DNA of 61,134 bases from Sulfuritalea sp. (GTDB lineage: Bacteria > Pseudomonadota > Gammaproteobacteria > Burkholderiales > Rhodocyclaceae), in the NCBI GenBank assembly GCA_016712985.1, contig JADJQA010000033.1, forward strand, positions 1 to 61,134, written 5' to 3'. Of this stretch, positions 31,225-39,095 are shown one piece after another. The notes below the pieces were generated by a model. It was not told the DNA's origin. It was given only the letters and a program-made list of their open reading frames with translations, and searched no databases. The translations under genes were made by a program, and so were the position numbers. Position 1 is the stretch's first letter. Each line of letters starts with the position of its first letter.

Positions 31225-31623
31225 TTACCTCCAGTCCTCAACCTGCAATCCGCTGACTCGTTTGAACTCGCCAACATTCGATGTAACCACCACCAACCCC
31301 CGCGCCAGTCCTGTGCCAGCTATCAGGACATCGTAAGCACCGATTGGCTGACCCTGGGTCTTGAGCGCCGCACGAATTGCCGCGGCGGCCTGCGCATCAG
31401 CTTCATCAAACGGCAGCGTGACGATGGTTGAAAAAAGCGCGTCCAGTATCGGCGCCAGCTTCTTTGCGCGCTCAGTGTTGAGTGCCAGGCCGTAATCAAC
31501 CTCCATGCGCGTAAGCGCAGATACGCCTATCAGATTCGGTGGTGTGGCTTTGACGCGCGCCAGGACATTGGGTTGGCCTTTGACGAAATCAGAGACCGTG
31601 CAGGTGTCGAGCAGATACTTCAT
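31225..31623 (-). CDS. vapC: VapC-type PIN-domain ribonuclease toxin
   Basis: The 132-residue product has the PIN acidic residues in MKYLLDTCTVSDF (Asp6), RMEVDYGLAL (Glu41) and IGAYDVLIAG (Asp98), and the terminal TSNVGEFKRV where TND is more usual. It would cleave RNA when released from its antitoxin. The ATG overlaps the antitoxin stop by four bases (31620-31623). The gene pair interrupts the chr locus: its 3' end abuts the broken chromate-resistance gene. Confidence 0.9.
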   Translation of the reverse strand: MKYLLDTCTVSDFVKGQPNVLARVKATPPNLIGVSALTRMEVDYGLALNTERAKKLAPILDALFSTIVTLPFDEADAQAAAAIRAALKTQGQPIGAYDVLIAGTGLARGLVVVTSNVGEFKRVSGLQVEDWR

Positions 31624-31856
31624 GCCAGCGGGTCTGCTGCCGGCGGCTTGAGGCGGTCTCTGCTTGCTTCAAATAGCGGTATGTCGGCCATACCCTTGAA
31701 GGCAAGCAGTTCAGCCGGCCACTGAGGTTTGCCTCGCCTCTTCAGCCACTCGCTCACGGCTTGGCGAACCAGCGCATTCCGGCTCTCGCCAACCTTCTTC
31801 GCAACTTTGTTGAGCTGCTGACCAGTTTCATCGTCAAGGTAGATGTTGAAGTTCAT
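31620..31856 (-). CDS. vapB: VapB-like ribbon-helix-helix antitoxin
   Basis: A 78-residue antitoxin starting MNFNIYLDDETGQQLNKVAK with a ribbon-helix-helix DNA-binding region (KVGESRNALVRQAVSEWLKR) and a toxin-wrapping tail (IPLFEASRDRLKPPAADPLA). I chose ATG 31856, seven bases after GGATGGC; an in-frame ATG at 31871 is possible. It is coupled to vapC by an ATGA overlap. An inverted repeat just upstream is the likely autoregulatory site. Confidence 0.85.
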   Translation of the reverse strand: MNFNIYLDDETGQQLNKVAKKVGESRNALVRQAVSEWLKRRGKPQWPAELLAFKGMADIPLFEASRDRLKPPAADPLA

Positions 31857-31874
31857 GATTGCGCCATCCATATT

Positions 31875-31896
31875 TATAACTGCTTTATATGTTATA
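31875..31896. promoter_or_regulatory. Inverted repeat TATAAC-N10-GTTATA upstream of vapBC
   Basis: The perfect 6-bp dyad with 10-bp spacer lies 19-40 bp before the antitoxin start, over an AT-rich promoter-like region. RHH antitoxins repress their own promoters by binding such dyads, so this is the probable VapBC operator. Confidence 0.5.
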
Positions 31897-32069
31897 CAAA
31901 GGAGGTGCGAATTGGAAGGTGTCCGCGGGTGATTGCGCACCCGCGTGTATGGAGTGGCAATCTTGACCGGCCGGTTGACAACCGAAATTCAAGCGGAGGA
32001 TTCGAGGTGGAGTTGATCGCTGGCGTCGTTCTTCTGTGCCGCAGGATGCGCCGACAGCGCTGACGACCC

Positions 32070-32416
32070 TGGCGCTCGGCGGTTGTGGGGGCATCGCGCT
32101 CCTCCACGCCTGCTGCTGCTGGCCGCGGCGCTGCTGATGACGGCGACCGGGCTTGGGTTCGCCGGTCTGTCGGCCTTCTGGCCGCTGCTTGTCAGTAGTG
32201 ACTCCACCCGAACGAGCTGCCGCCGCGAGCTTTACTGCCGTGCCACGCAGTCTGGCCGCGGCGCTCAGCCCCACTCTCGGTGGCGCATTGCTTGCAAGCG
32301 GTTGGCTGGCGGCACCGCTGGTGGCCTGCGCTTTTCTCAAGATCGCCTGTGACCTGGCGCTGTGGCGTGCCTTCCGGCACAACGATCAAGTGGTTACCGG
32401 CGTGGAAACCAAGTAA
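32070..32416 (+). pseudogene. MFS transporter remnant of the chr locus, internally deleted
   Basis: Two frames give WGHRAPPRLLLLAAALLMTA-type sequence (an early MFS loop and helix, ending GLGFAGLSAFWPLL) followed directly by the family's last part (PPERAAAASFTAVPRSLAAA, LSPTLGGALLASGWLAAPLV and LKIACDLALWRAFRH). Around 250 residues between them are absent. MFS genes of this type commonly follow chrA and chrB, so this is the far side of the locus interrupted by vapBC. From 31897 to 32069 I see nothing certain. Confidence 0.55.
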
Positions 32417-32492
32417 TCATATTGCTTTGTTTATGTTGCAGCGCACACTTCTCAAGCCCTTGAATTAACTGCGAGGCCAAGATTTCAGCAAG

Positions 32493-32509
32493 CTGGTCCG
32501 AGACTTGCG
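32493..32509 (+). promoter_or_regulatory. Sigma-54 (-24/-12) promoter for hyb operon
   Basis: CTGGTCCGAGACTTGCG matches the sigma-54 consensus YTGGCACGrNNNTTGCW at the essential GG and GC with exactly ten bases between them, plus the following CG, R and TT positions. Transcription would start near 32520, about 47 bp before the hybO ATG. The NtrC-type activator HoxA is encoded 15 kb downstream, which is the known partner of such promoters in related hydrogenase systems. Confidence 0.65.
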
Positions 32510-32566
32510 TTGATCCTCCAATATCGGGTCCGGACGCGGCCTGAGTCTTGGAGGGGGATAGCAGAA

Positions 32567-33769
32567 ATGGGCACGATGAACGAAATCTTTGAAACGAGCC
32601 GCAAGACGCTGGTCGATGTCGAACAACGCCTGGAGATGCCGCGGCGGGAGTTCCTGCAGTTCTGCGCCACGCTGGCCGTCACCATGGGCCTGCCGGCCGG
32701 TGCGGAAGCCGCAGTGGCCAAGGCCATCGAAGCGGCCAAGCGGCCTTCGGTAATCTGGCTGCACTTTCAGGAGTGCACGGGCTGTTCGGAATCGCTGCTG
32801 CGCGCCGAGCATCCGACGCTGGACAAGCTCATCCTCGACGTTATTTCTCTCGATTACCACGAAACATTGATGGCCGCGGCCGGTCATCAGGCCGAAGCCG
32901 CCCGCAAGGACGCGATGGCGGCGAACAAGGGCAAGTACGTGCTGGTGGTCGAAGGCGCCATTCCGACCAAGCAGAACGGCATCTACTGCAAGATCGGCGG
33001 CCAGACCGCGATCGACATGGTCAAGGAATGCGCGGCGGACGCGGCAGCGGTAATCGCCATCGGCTCCTGCGCCGCCTGGGGCGGCATGCCCTCGACGATT
33101 CCCTCGATTGCCGGCGCCGATTCGAGTCCGAGCGGTTCGGCAGGCGTTGCCGAGATACTCGGCAAGCCGGTGGTGACGATTCCCGGTTGCCCGCCCAACC
33201 CCTACAACTTTCTTGCCACCGTGGTGCATTTCCTGACTTTCGGCAAGCTGCCTGAAGTGGACAAGCTCGGCCGCCCCAAGTTTGCCTACTCGCGGCTGAT
33301 TCACGAGAACTGCGAGCGCCGCGCGCATTTCGATGCCGGCCGCTTTGCGATCGAGTTCGGCGACACCGGCCATCGTCAGGGCTATTGCCTGTACAAGCTG
33401 GGTTGCAAGGGTCCGGAAACCTACGCCAACTGCTCGACGCTGGGCTTCGGCGACGCGGGCGAGAACAACTGGCCGGTCGGCTGCGGACACCCCTGCATCG
33501 GCTGCTCCGAGAAGGGTGTCGGCTTCCAAAAGCCGATTCATCAAGTGTCCAGGATGCTTAACGTCACGCCGCCGTTGCAGTATCCGCGCATTGTGGAGGA
33601 GCAGGGCAAGGCGGCCTCCCTGGCCTCGGCGGCTGCCGTGGCTGCGGTTGCGGGTGCGGCCGCGGGTGCGGCGATCATGCTCACGCGCAACCTCGGTCTG
33701 TCTCATGCAGCCCAGGAAGCCGAGGGCGCCAAGGGCGTCGGCAAACCAACAGACAAGGCGGGGGGGTAA
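32567..33769 (+). CDS. hybO: Uptake [NiFe] hydrogenase small subunit (Tat-exported)
   Basis: The periplasmic electron-transfer subunit. The 400-residue product has a twin-arginine signal (MPRREFLQFCATLAVTMG, Arg26-Arg27), proximal cluster cysteines starting at QECTGCSESLL (Cys70, Cys73), medial/distal cluster segments (GYCLYKLGCKGPETYANC, CGHPCIGCSEKGVGF) and a C-terminal hydrophobic anchor (alanine-rich, followed by TRNLGLSH). Gly72 stands where oxygen-tolerant enzymes have an extra cysteine (CTCC), so the proximal cluster is the ordinary [4Fe-4S]. ATG 32567 follows GGAGGGGG. First gene of hybOABC, behind a sigma-54 promoter. The type resembles E. coli hydrogenase 2 (group 1c). Confidence 0.94.
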   Translation: MGTMNEIFETSRKTLVDVEQRLEMPRREFLQFCATLAVTMGLPAGAEAAVAKAIEAAKRPSVIWLHFQECTGCSESLLRAEHPTLDKLILDVISLDYHETLMAAAGHQAEAARKDAMAANKGKYVLVVEGAIPTKQNGIYCKIGGQTAIDMVKECAADAAAVIAIGSCAAWGGMPSTIPSIAGADSSPSGSAGVAEILGKPVVTIPGCPPNPYNFLATVVHFLTFGKLPEVDKLGRPKFAYSRLIHENCERRAHFDAGRFAIEFGDTGHRQGYCLYKLGCKGPETYANCSTLGFGDAGENNWPVGCGHPCIGCSEKGVGFQKPIHQVSRMLNVTPPLQYPRIVEEQGKAASLASAAAVAAVAGAAAGAAIMLTRNLGLSHAAQEAEGAKGVGKPTDKAGG

Positions 33770-33771
33770 TC

Positions 33772-34833
33772 ATGGGTACCCGGCGAGACTTCCTCAAGGG
33801 CGTTCTTGCAAGCGGTGCGGCGGCCACGGCGTGCGTCGCCACGGCCCCGGCGCTGGCCAGGGAAACCCGGCCGCGGCCGCCCGAAGCGCTCGGACTGTTG
33901 TACGACGCGACGCTCTGCGTCGGCTGCAAGGCCTGCGTTGCGGCCTGCAAGACCGCCAACGACAACCCGCCTGAGTTTTCCACGGTGGATCAGTTGTGGG
34001 ATACACCGCTGGATACCTCGGGGCGTACCTTCAACATCATCAAGATGTATCGCAACGGCACGATGGAGGCAAAGGATCAGGAGACCAACGGTTACTCGTT
34101 CATGAAGACTTCCTGCATGCACTGCGGAGACCCGTCCTGCGTGTCGGCCTGCCCGGTGTCGGCGATGACCAAGGATCCGGTGACCGGCGTGGTCGGTTAC
34201 CACGCCGACAAGTGCATCGGCTGCCGCTACTGCGTCGCCGCCTGCCCCTTCGGCATTCCGAAGTACCAGTACGATTCACCGACCGGCCGCATCGGCAAGT
34301 GCGAGTTGTGTCGCCATCGCCACGAGGAGGGCCATTATTCGGCCTGCGCCGAGGTTTGTCCGACCGGGGCGACGCTGTTCGGTCGCACCGAGGACCTGCT
34401 GGTCGAAGCCAAGCGCCGCCTGGCGATGAAGCCTGGCGAACCCAACCGCTTCCCGCGCGGCCATCTGCTGTCCGCGAAGGAGAAGACTCTGGCCGCCAAG
34501 GACAACGGCAAGGGCGTGATGATCCGCAACGGCTGGCGCGACGAGCCTGACCAGAGTTACGAGGCGCCCGCCGGCACGTATTTGCAGCACGTGTATGGCG
34601 AGCACGAGTACGGCGGTACCCAGGTGCTCAAGCTCTCCGCCGTGACCTTCGAGAAGGTCGGCATGCCCAATTTGCCCCCCGAGGCGGCCGCGGCCATGTC
34701 CGAGACCATCCAGCACAGGCTTTACGGCAATCTGATCATGCCGATTGCGGTGCTCGGCGCGATGACATGGGTCGCCAAGCGCAACGTCAAGGATCATCAT
34801 CACGATGCCTCGACCGACAAGAAGGAGGGTTGA
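33772..34833 (+). CDS. hybA: Hydrogenase ferredoxin-like subunit HybA
   Basis: HybA links the HybOC dimer to the membrane partner HybB. The 353-residue product has a Tat-type start (MGTRRDFLKGVLASGAAATA), four [4Fe-4S] cysteine groups (CVGCKACVAACK, CMHCGDPSCVSACP, CIGCRYCVAACPFG, CELCRHRHEEGHYSACAEVC) and a C-terminal membrane anchor (IMPIAVLGAMTW). This arrangement is that of E. coli HybA, which delivers electrons to quinone via HybB. It starts two bases after the hybO stop. Confidence 0.94.
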   Translation: MGTRRDFLKGVLASGAAATACVATAPALARETRPRPPEALGLLYDATLCVGCKACVAACKTANDNPPEFSTVDQLWDTPLDTSGRTFNIIKMYRNGTMEAKDQETNGYSFMKTSCMHCGDPSCVSACPVSAMTKDPVTGVVGYHADKCIGCRYCVAACPFGIPKYQYDSPTGRIGKCELCRHRHEEGHYSACAEVCPTGATLFGRTEDLLVEAKRRLAMKPGEPNRFPRGHLLSAKEKTLAAKDNGKGVMIRNGWRDEPDQSYEAPAGTYLQHVYGEHEYGGTQVLKLSAVTFEKVGMPNLPPEAAAAMSETIQHRLYGNLIMPIAVLGAMTWVAKRNVKDHHHDASTDKKEG

Positions 34834-34835
34834 TC

Positions 34836-35878
34836 ATGGCCAATACTCATCACGCGGCCCCCGCCGCGCCACTGGGCGGCAGCCTGGTCAATGCCGTGAC
34901 CCTGACCTGCGGCGTGCTCATCGCTCTGATGCTTGCCGTGCTGGTGGTGCGCTTCCTGTTCGGGCTCGGCGCGGTAACGGCCCTCAACGACGGCTATCCG
35001 TGGGGCATCTGGGTGGTGGTCGATGTGATCATCGGCTCGGCGTTCGCGTGTGGCGGCTTCTCGGTGGCGATGCTGGTGTATATCTTCAACAAGGGTGAGT
35101 ACCATCCCCTGGTGCGACCGGCCCTGTTGGCGAGCCTGTTCGGATATACGCTGGCCGGCGCCGGGGTGCTCTTCGACCTCGGTCGCTGGTGGAATGTATG
35201 GAACATGTTCTGGCCCGGATCGATCAACCTCAACTCGGTGATGTTCGAGGTGGCGGTGTGCATCACGCTCTACATCATCGTGATGTGGATCGAGTTTTCG
35301 CCGACCTTCCTGGAGCAGATGGGCAAGGATGACGCGCGGAGGAAAGTCGGGCGGGCAATGTTCTTCTTCATCGCGCTGGGTACCGTGTTGCCGATGATGC
35401 ATCAGTCCTCGCTGGGTACCCTGCTGGTGGTGATCGGCGTGCAGGTTCATCCCTTGTGGCAGACGCCGCTACTACCGCTGCTCTACCTGCTGACGGCCAT
35501 CACCATGGGTTACGCAGTGGTGCTGTTCGAGTCCTGCGTGGCGTCTTCGGCCGAACGCCGCAGGCTCGAAATGCACATGCTTTCATCGCCCCGCTGATTC
35601 TGATCGGCGCCGAGACCAACCGGCGCAATCCGGCCCGGCTGTTCCTCGCCGGGGTCCTGCTGATGCTGGGAGGAGCGCTGTTGCGTCTGAACGGCTTCCT
35701 GATCGGCTACCAAACAGGCGACGGCTTTACCTATTTCCCGACCCTGGCCGAGGTGCTGGTCACGGCAGGCATGTTCGCCGTGGAGATCCTCGGCTACATC
35801 GTCATCACCCGTCGCTTCCCGGTGCTGCCCAGGGAAGACGCACAGTTGGCCCATCAACGCAGGGATGGAGAAAGAAAA
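34836..35878 (+). CDS. hybB: Hydrogenase membrane subunit HybB, internally deleted in this sequence
   Basis: An NrfD-family integral membrane protein that passes electrons to the quinone pool. The first 250 residues are intact (FLFGLGAVTALNDGYPWGIW, CGGFSVAMLVYIFNKGEYHP, MHQSSLGTLLVVIGVQVHPL, FESCVASSAERRRLEMHML). Conservation then jumps directly to FIAPLILIGAETNRRNPARL in another frame, so about 45 residues and the frame register are missing near 35580. The C-terminus runs in frame straight into hybC with no stop codon. Whether this is a true lesion or an assembly collapse cannot be decided; the expected length is about 390 residues. Confidence 0.82.
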
Positions 35879-37582
35879 ATGTCCAAACGTATAACGATTG
35901 ATCCGATCACCCGTATCGAAGGCCACCTGCGTATCGACGTCGACGTGGATGGCGGGCGCATCAAGAAAGCCTGGTCGTCGGGCCAGATGTGGCGCGGCGT
36001 GGAACTGATACTGCTCGGCCGCGACCCGCGCGATGCATGGGCCATCACTCAGCGTATTTGCGGCGTGTGCACCACGGTGCATGCCATTACCTCGGTGCGC
36101 GCCGTGGAAAACGCGCTGCAAATGGAGATCCCGCTCAATGCCCAGTACATTCGCAACCTGGTCATCCTGGCGCATGCGGTGCATGACGCCATCGTGCATT
36201 TCTATCACCTGTCGGCGCTCGACTGGGTGGATGTGACTTCCGCGCTGAAGGCCGATCCGGACAACACGGCGATTCTGGGCGAAAGCCTGTCATCGTGGCA
36301 CCTCAACAGCAAGCACGAGATGCGGCGCGTACATCAGCGGCTGAAACAGTTCGTCAATGGTGGCCAGCTCGGCATCTTCACGAACGGCTACTGGGGTCAC
36401 CCGGCGATGAAACTGTCGCCGGAAGTGAACCTGCTGGCCGTTGCGCATTATTTGCAGGCGCTGGAAGTCCAGCGCAAGGCCAACAAGATCGTTTCCATTC
36501 TCGGCGCCAAGACGCCGCACATTCAGAACGTCGCCGTCGGCGGCGTCGCCAACCCGCTGGCAACCGATTCGCAGGCGGTGTTGACGGTCGAGCGCCTGCT
36601 GGCGGTCAAGGGATTCATCGACGAACTGGCCGACTTCGTCAAGAACGTGTATCTGATCGACGTCGCGGCCGTCGGCGCTTTCTATGCCGACTGGACCAAG
36701 ATCGGCAAAGGTGTCACCAACTACCTTTCGGTGCCCGACATTCCGCTGGACACCAAGGGCACGCAGTTTGCCTTCCCCGGCGGCTACATCGAGGCCGGCG
36801 ATCTCGGCAAGCGCAAGGCGATCACCTCGTTCAACGACGAGTACTGGATCAAGGGCGTCGAAGAGGCGGTCAAGCATTCCTGGTACAACTACGACAAGGA
36901 CGGTGCGCTGCATCCCTACAAGGGTCAGACGGTGCCGAACTACACCGACTTCAAGGACGACGCCAAGTATTCATGGCTCAAGTCGCCGACCTTCTACGGC
37001 AAGACCGCCCAGGTGGGCCCACTGGCTCGCGTGCTGAACGGGCTGGCCGCCGGCCATGCGGCGACCACCCAGTACGCCACCGCGACGCTGGATACGGTTT
37101 CCGCGCTCGCGAAGACCAAGGTTGGTCTGGATGCGATGCATTCGACCATCGGGCGTCACGCGGCGCGCGCCATCACCTGCTGCGTCAATGTCGATCTGCT
37201 TGCCGAGCAATGGACAGCCCTGATCGGCAACATGGGCAAAGGCGACCTCAAGACCTTCAACAGGCCGGTGTTCCCCAAGGACGAGGTGATGGGAGTCGGT
37301 ATTCATGAGGCGCCGCGCGGCGCGCTGTCGCACTGGGTGGTCATCGACAACGGCAAGATCAAGAACTACCAGTGCGTGGTGCCCTCGACCTGGAACGCCT
37401 GTCCGCGCAACGACAAGGACGAGCCGGGGCCGTACGAGGCCTCGCTGGTCGACACGCCGATCGCGGATGCGGAGAAGCCACTGGAGGTGCTGCGCACGGT
37501 GCACTCCTTCGACCCGTGCATCGCCTGCGCGATCCACCTGACCGACAAGGACGGAGCAGCGTTTACGGTCAAGGCGGCTTGA
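35879..37582 (+). CDS. hybC: Uptake [NiFe] hydrogenase large subunit
   Basis: HybC bears the NiFe site that oxidises H2 in the periplasm, exported with HybO by the Tat signal of the small subunit. The 567-residue product equals E. coli HybC in length, with RICGVCTTVHAI (Cys61, Cys64) and FDPCIACAIH near the end, followed by a 14-residue extension (LTDKDGAAFTVKAA) to be removed by HybD. The ATG at 35879 has its own ggag site nine bases upstream, although the frame is open from within hybB. A strong rho-independent terminator follows. Confidence 0.95.
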   Translation: MSKRITIDPITRIEGHLRIDVDVDGGRIKKAWSSGQMWRGVELILLGRDPRDAWAITQRICGVCTTVHAITSVRAVENALQMEIPLNAQYIRNLVILAHAVHDAIVHFYHLSALDWVDVTSALKADPDNTAILGESLSSWHLNSKHEMRRVHQRLKQFVNGGQLGIFTNGYWGHPAMKLSPEVNLLAVAHYLQALEVQRKANKIVSILGAKTPHIQNVAVGGVANPLATDSQAVLTVERLLAVKGFIDELADFVKNVYLIDVAAVGAFYADWTKIGKGVTNYLSVPDIPLDTKGTQFAFPGGYIEAGDLGKRKAITSFNDEYWIKGVEEAVKHSWYNYDKDGALHPYKGQTVPNYTDFKDDAKYSWLKSPTFYGKTAQVGPLARVLNGLAAGHAATTQYATATLDTVSALAKTKVGLDAMHSTIGRHAARAITCCVNVDLLAEQWTALIGNMGKGDLKTFNRPVFPKDEVMGVGIHEAPRGALSHWVVIDNGKIKNYQCVVPSTWNACPRNDKDEPGPYEASLVDTPIADAEKPLEVLRTVHSFDPCIACAIHLTDKDGAAFTVKAA

Positions 37583-37596
37583 TCACGGGTAGCATA

Positions 37597-37628
37597 AGCG
37601 GGCCGGCACATGCCGGCCCGCTGTTTTT
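37597..37628 (+). terminator. Rho-independent terminator after hybC
   Basis: An 11-bp perfect stem (AGCGGGCCGGC / GCCGGCCCGCT) with an ACAT loop, followed by GTTTTT, begins 14 bp after the hybC stop. It should end most hyb transcripts here, separating the structural genes from the maturation genes. Confidence 0.9.
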
Positions 37629-37632
37629 AGCG

Positions 37633-37746
37633 TGAAACAGCTCGTTCGAAGCGACTGGTGACAGTCGAGCGAAGCGAGCTGACTAGTAGCTCCCCGCGAG
37701 GGGAGGATGGGAGGGGCGGGCCTTCAATTCGCCTTTCCGTGTTTCA
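37633..37746 (+). repeat. MITE-like dispersed element, copy C
   Basis: The cleanest copy (114 bp), bounded by perfect inverted 7-mers TGAAACA (37633-37639) and TGTTTCA (37740-37746). It sits immediately after the hybC terminator and before hybD. The interior matches copy A on the other strand, including the block around ggcgggccttcaattcgcc. No coding capacity. Confidence 0.75.
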
Positions 37747-37797
37747 TTGCCAGGGGTGCCGTGTCACCACTGCATAAAGGTTAGAGGCATCCCTTAA

Positions 37798-38289
37798 ATG
37801 CGCGCAGTCGTGCTCGGTATCGGCAACACCATTCTCAGCGACGAGGCCGCAGGGGTGCGCGCGGTTGAAGCGCTGGAGCGGGCATACAGGCTGCCGGAGA
37901 ACGTGCTGCCGATCGATGGCGGCACGTCAGGGATGGAGATGATCGAGGATCTGTCCAACCTGGATTTTCTGATCGTCCTCGATGTCGTCAAGACGGGCGC
38001 CGCGCCGGGCACGGTGGTAAAGATTGCCGGCAACGAGATTCCGGTGTTTTTTCGCAGGAAGTTGTCGCCGCACCAGATCGCCCTGCCGGACGTGCTGGCC
38101 AGCCTCGAACTGCTCGATGCCATACCGAAGGAAATCATCGTGCTGGGCGTCGAGCCGATTTCGCTCGAACTCGGCATGGAGATGACGCCGACGATAGCCG
38201 AGAAAATCCCCGTGCTGGTCGCCATGGCGGCGGCCGAACTGCTCTCACGCGGTTACGCGCTCGAAGCTCTGACCGCGGCGGTCGATTGA
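37798..38289 (+). CDS. hybD: Hydrogenase maturation endopeptidase for HybC
   Basis: HybD-type protease that clips the HybC C-terminal extension after nickel insertion. The 163-residue product has the family start VVLGIGNTILSDEAAGVRAV, and the three nickel-recognising ligands are present as Glu16, Asp62 and His92. Length equals E. coli HybD (164). First gene of the long maturation operon; its spacing from hybC (a terminator and repeat) suggests its own promoter, which I could not identify. Confidence 0.93.
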   Translation: MRAVVLGIGNTILSDEAAGVRAVEALERAYRLPENVLPIDGGTSGMEMIEDLSNLDFLIVLDVVKTGAAPGTVVKIAGNEIPVFFRRKLSPHQIALPDVLASLELLDAIPKEIIVLGVEPISLELGMEMTPTIAEKIPVLVAMAAAELLSRGYALEALTAAVD

Positions 38290-38298
38290 CATGTCGCC

Positions 38299-38562
38299 AT
38301 GTGTTTAGCCGCCCCCTCCCGCGTTCTTGAAGTCCGTGACGGCATGGCGCTTACCGAGTGTTTTGGCCAGAGGCGCGAGGTGAGCCTGCTGTTGATGGAC
38401 GAAGAGGTCGCGGTGGGCGACTACCTGTTGATCCAGGCCGGCGGTTTTGCCTTCGAGCGGGTCGAACCGGAGCGTGCCACCGAGGCGCTCGCGCTGATTG
38501 AGCAGATCATGACGCAAGGGGGTGATGCTCGCCAATGGGGCGATAGTTCCGAAGCCGCATGA
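38299..38562 (+). CDS. hybG: HypC/HybG-family hydrogenase chaperone (first paralogue)
   Basis: An 87-residue HypC-family chaperone that carries the Fe(CN)2CO group and presents it to a specific large subunit. The essential N-terminal cysteine is present (MCLAAPSRVLEV). It lies between the HybC protease and HybE, the place of HoxL in Ralstonia-type clusters, so it is probably dedicated to HybC; the second paralogue at 42060 sits in the general hyp set. The start is ATG 38299; the stop overlaps hybE by four bases. Confidence 0.88.
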   Translation: MCLAAPSRVLEVRDGMALTECFGQRREVSLLLMDEEVAVGDYLLIQAGGFAFERVEPERATEALALIEQIMTQGGDARQWGDSSEAA

Positions 38563-39050
38563 ACTTCCGCATCCATGACCGCAGCCCCGCCGATGCGGTG
38601 GAAGAGGCGTTCTTCCGGATCCAGCAGGAGCAGATGGCGGATGTCCCGATCCTCAATCCGGCGTTGTCCGTGGAAGCCGTCGATTTCCAGCGCTGGCAGG
38701 GGCACTGGCTTGGAATTGTGGTTACGCCCTGGTGCATGAGCATGCTGCTGGTGCCAGGCAGCGCTGAAAACTGGGTCTCCACAGGTGACAACCAGCGCCG
38801 TTTCGTCAGGTTTCCGGCGGGTGATTTCGCTTTTCTGGGCAGCGAAGAAGCGGAAGTCGGCGAGTACCAGAGTTGTCCGCTGTTTTCGCCGATGGGCAAG
38901 TTTGCCAGCCAGTCAGAGGCGACGATGACCGCGCGTGCTTCGATGATCGCCTTGTTGACGCCCCCCAAGCAAGCCCATGAGGTCGCCAGCGACAAAAAAC
39001 CAGCGGACGGACCCTCGCTTTCGCGCCGCCGCTTCCTCGCTTTGCGGTAA
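38559..39050 (+). CDS. hybE: Hydrogenase assembly chaperone HybE/HoxT
   Basis: A 163-residue member of the HybE family, which binds the hydrogenase small-subunit precursor and coordinates assembly before Tat export. Conserved segments include NPALSVEAVDFQRWQGHWLG, VVTPWCMSMLLVPG, FPAGDFAFLGSEEAEVGEYQ and CPLFSPMGKFASQ. The basic tail LSRRRFLALR is ordinary for this position. It overlaps the upstream hypC paralogue by ATGA. Confidence 0.9.
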   Translation: MNFRIHDRSPADAVEEAFFRIQQEQMADVPILNPALSVEAVDFQRWQGHWLGIVVTPWCMSMLLVPGSAENWVSTGDNQRRFVRFPAGDFAFLGSEEAEVGEYQSCPLFSPMGKFASQSEATMTARASMIALLTPPKQAHEVASDKKPADGPSLSRRRFLALR

Positions 39051-39095
39051 CCTTCGGGTCTCGGTTTTTTCCGCGGACAACAAAGGAGCTTGCGC

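Noticed and set aside
32567..33769. Assignment of the uptake hydrogenase to the O2-tolerant group 1d
   Set aside because: The small subunit has CTGC, not CTCC, at the proximal cluster, and the operon order hybOABC with an NrfD-like HybB points to the hydrogenase-2 type.
34836..37582. A genuine HybB-HybC fusion enzyme
   Set aside because: HybC has its own Shine-Dalgarno and standard start, and the join follows an obvious deletion and frame change in hybB, so read-through is more likely accidental.
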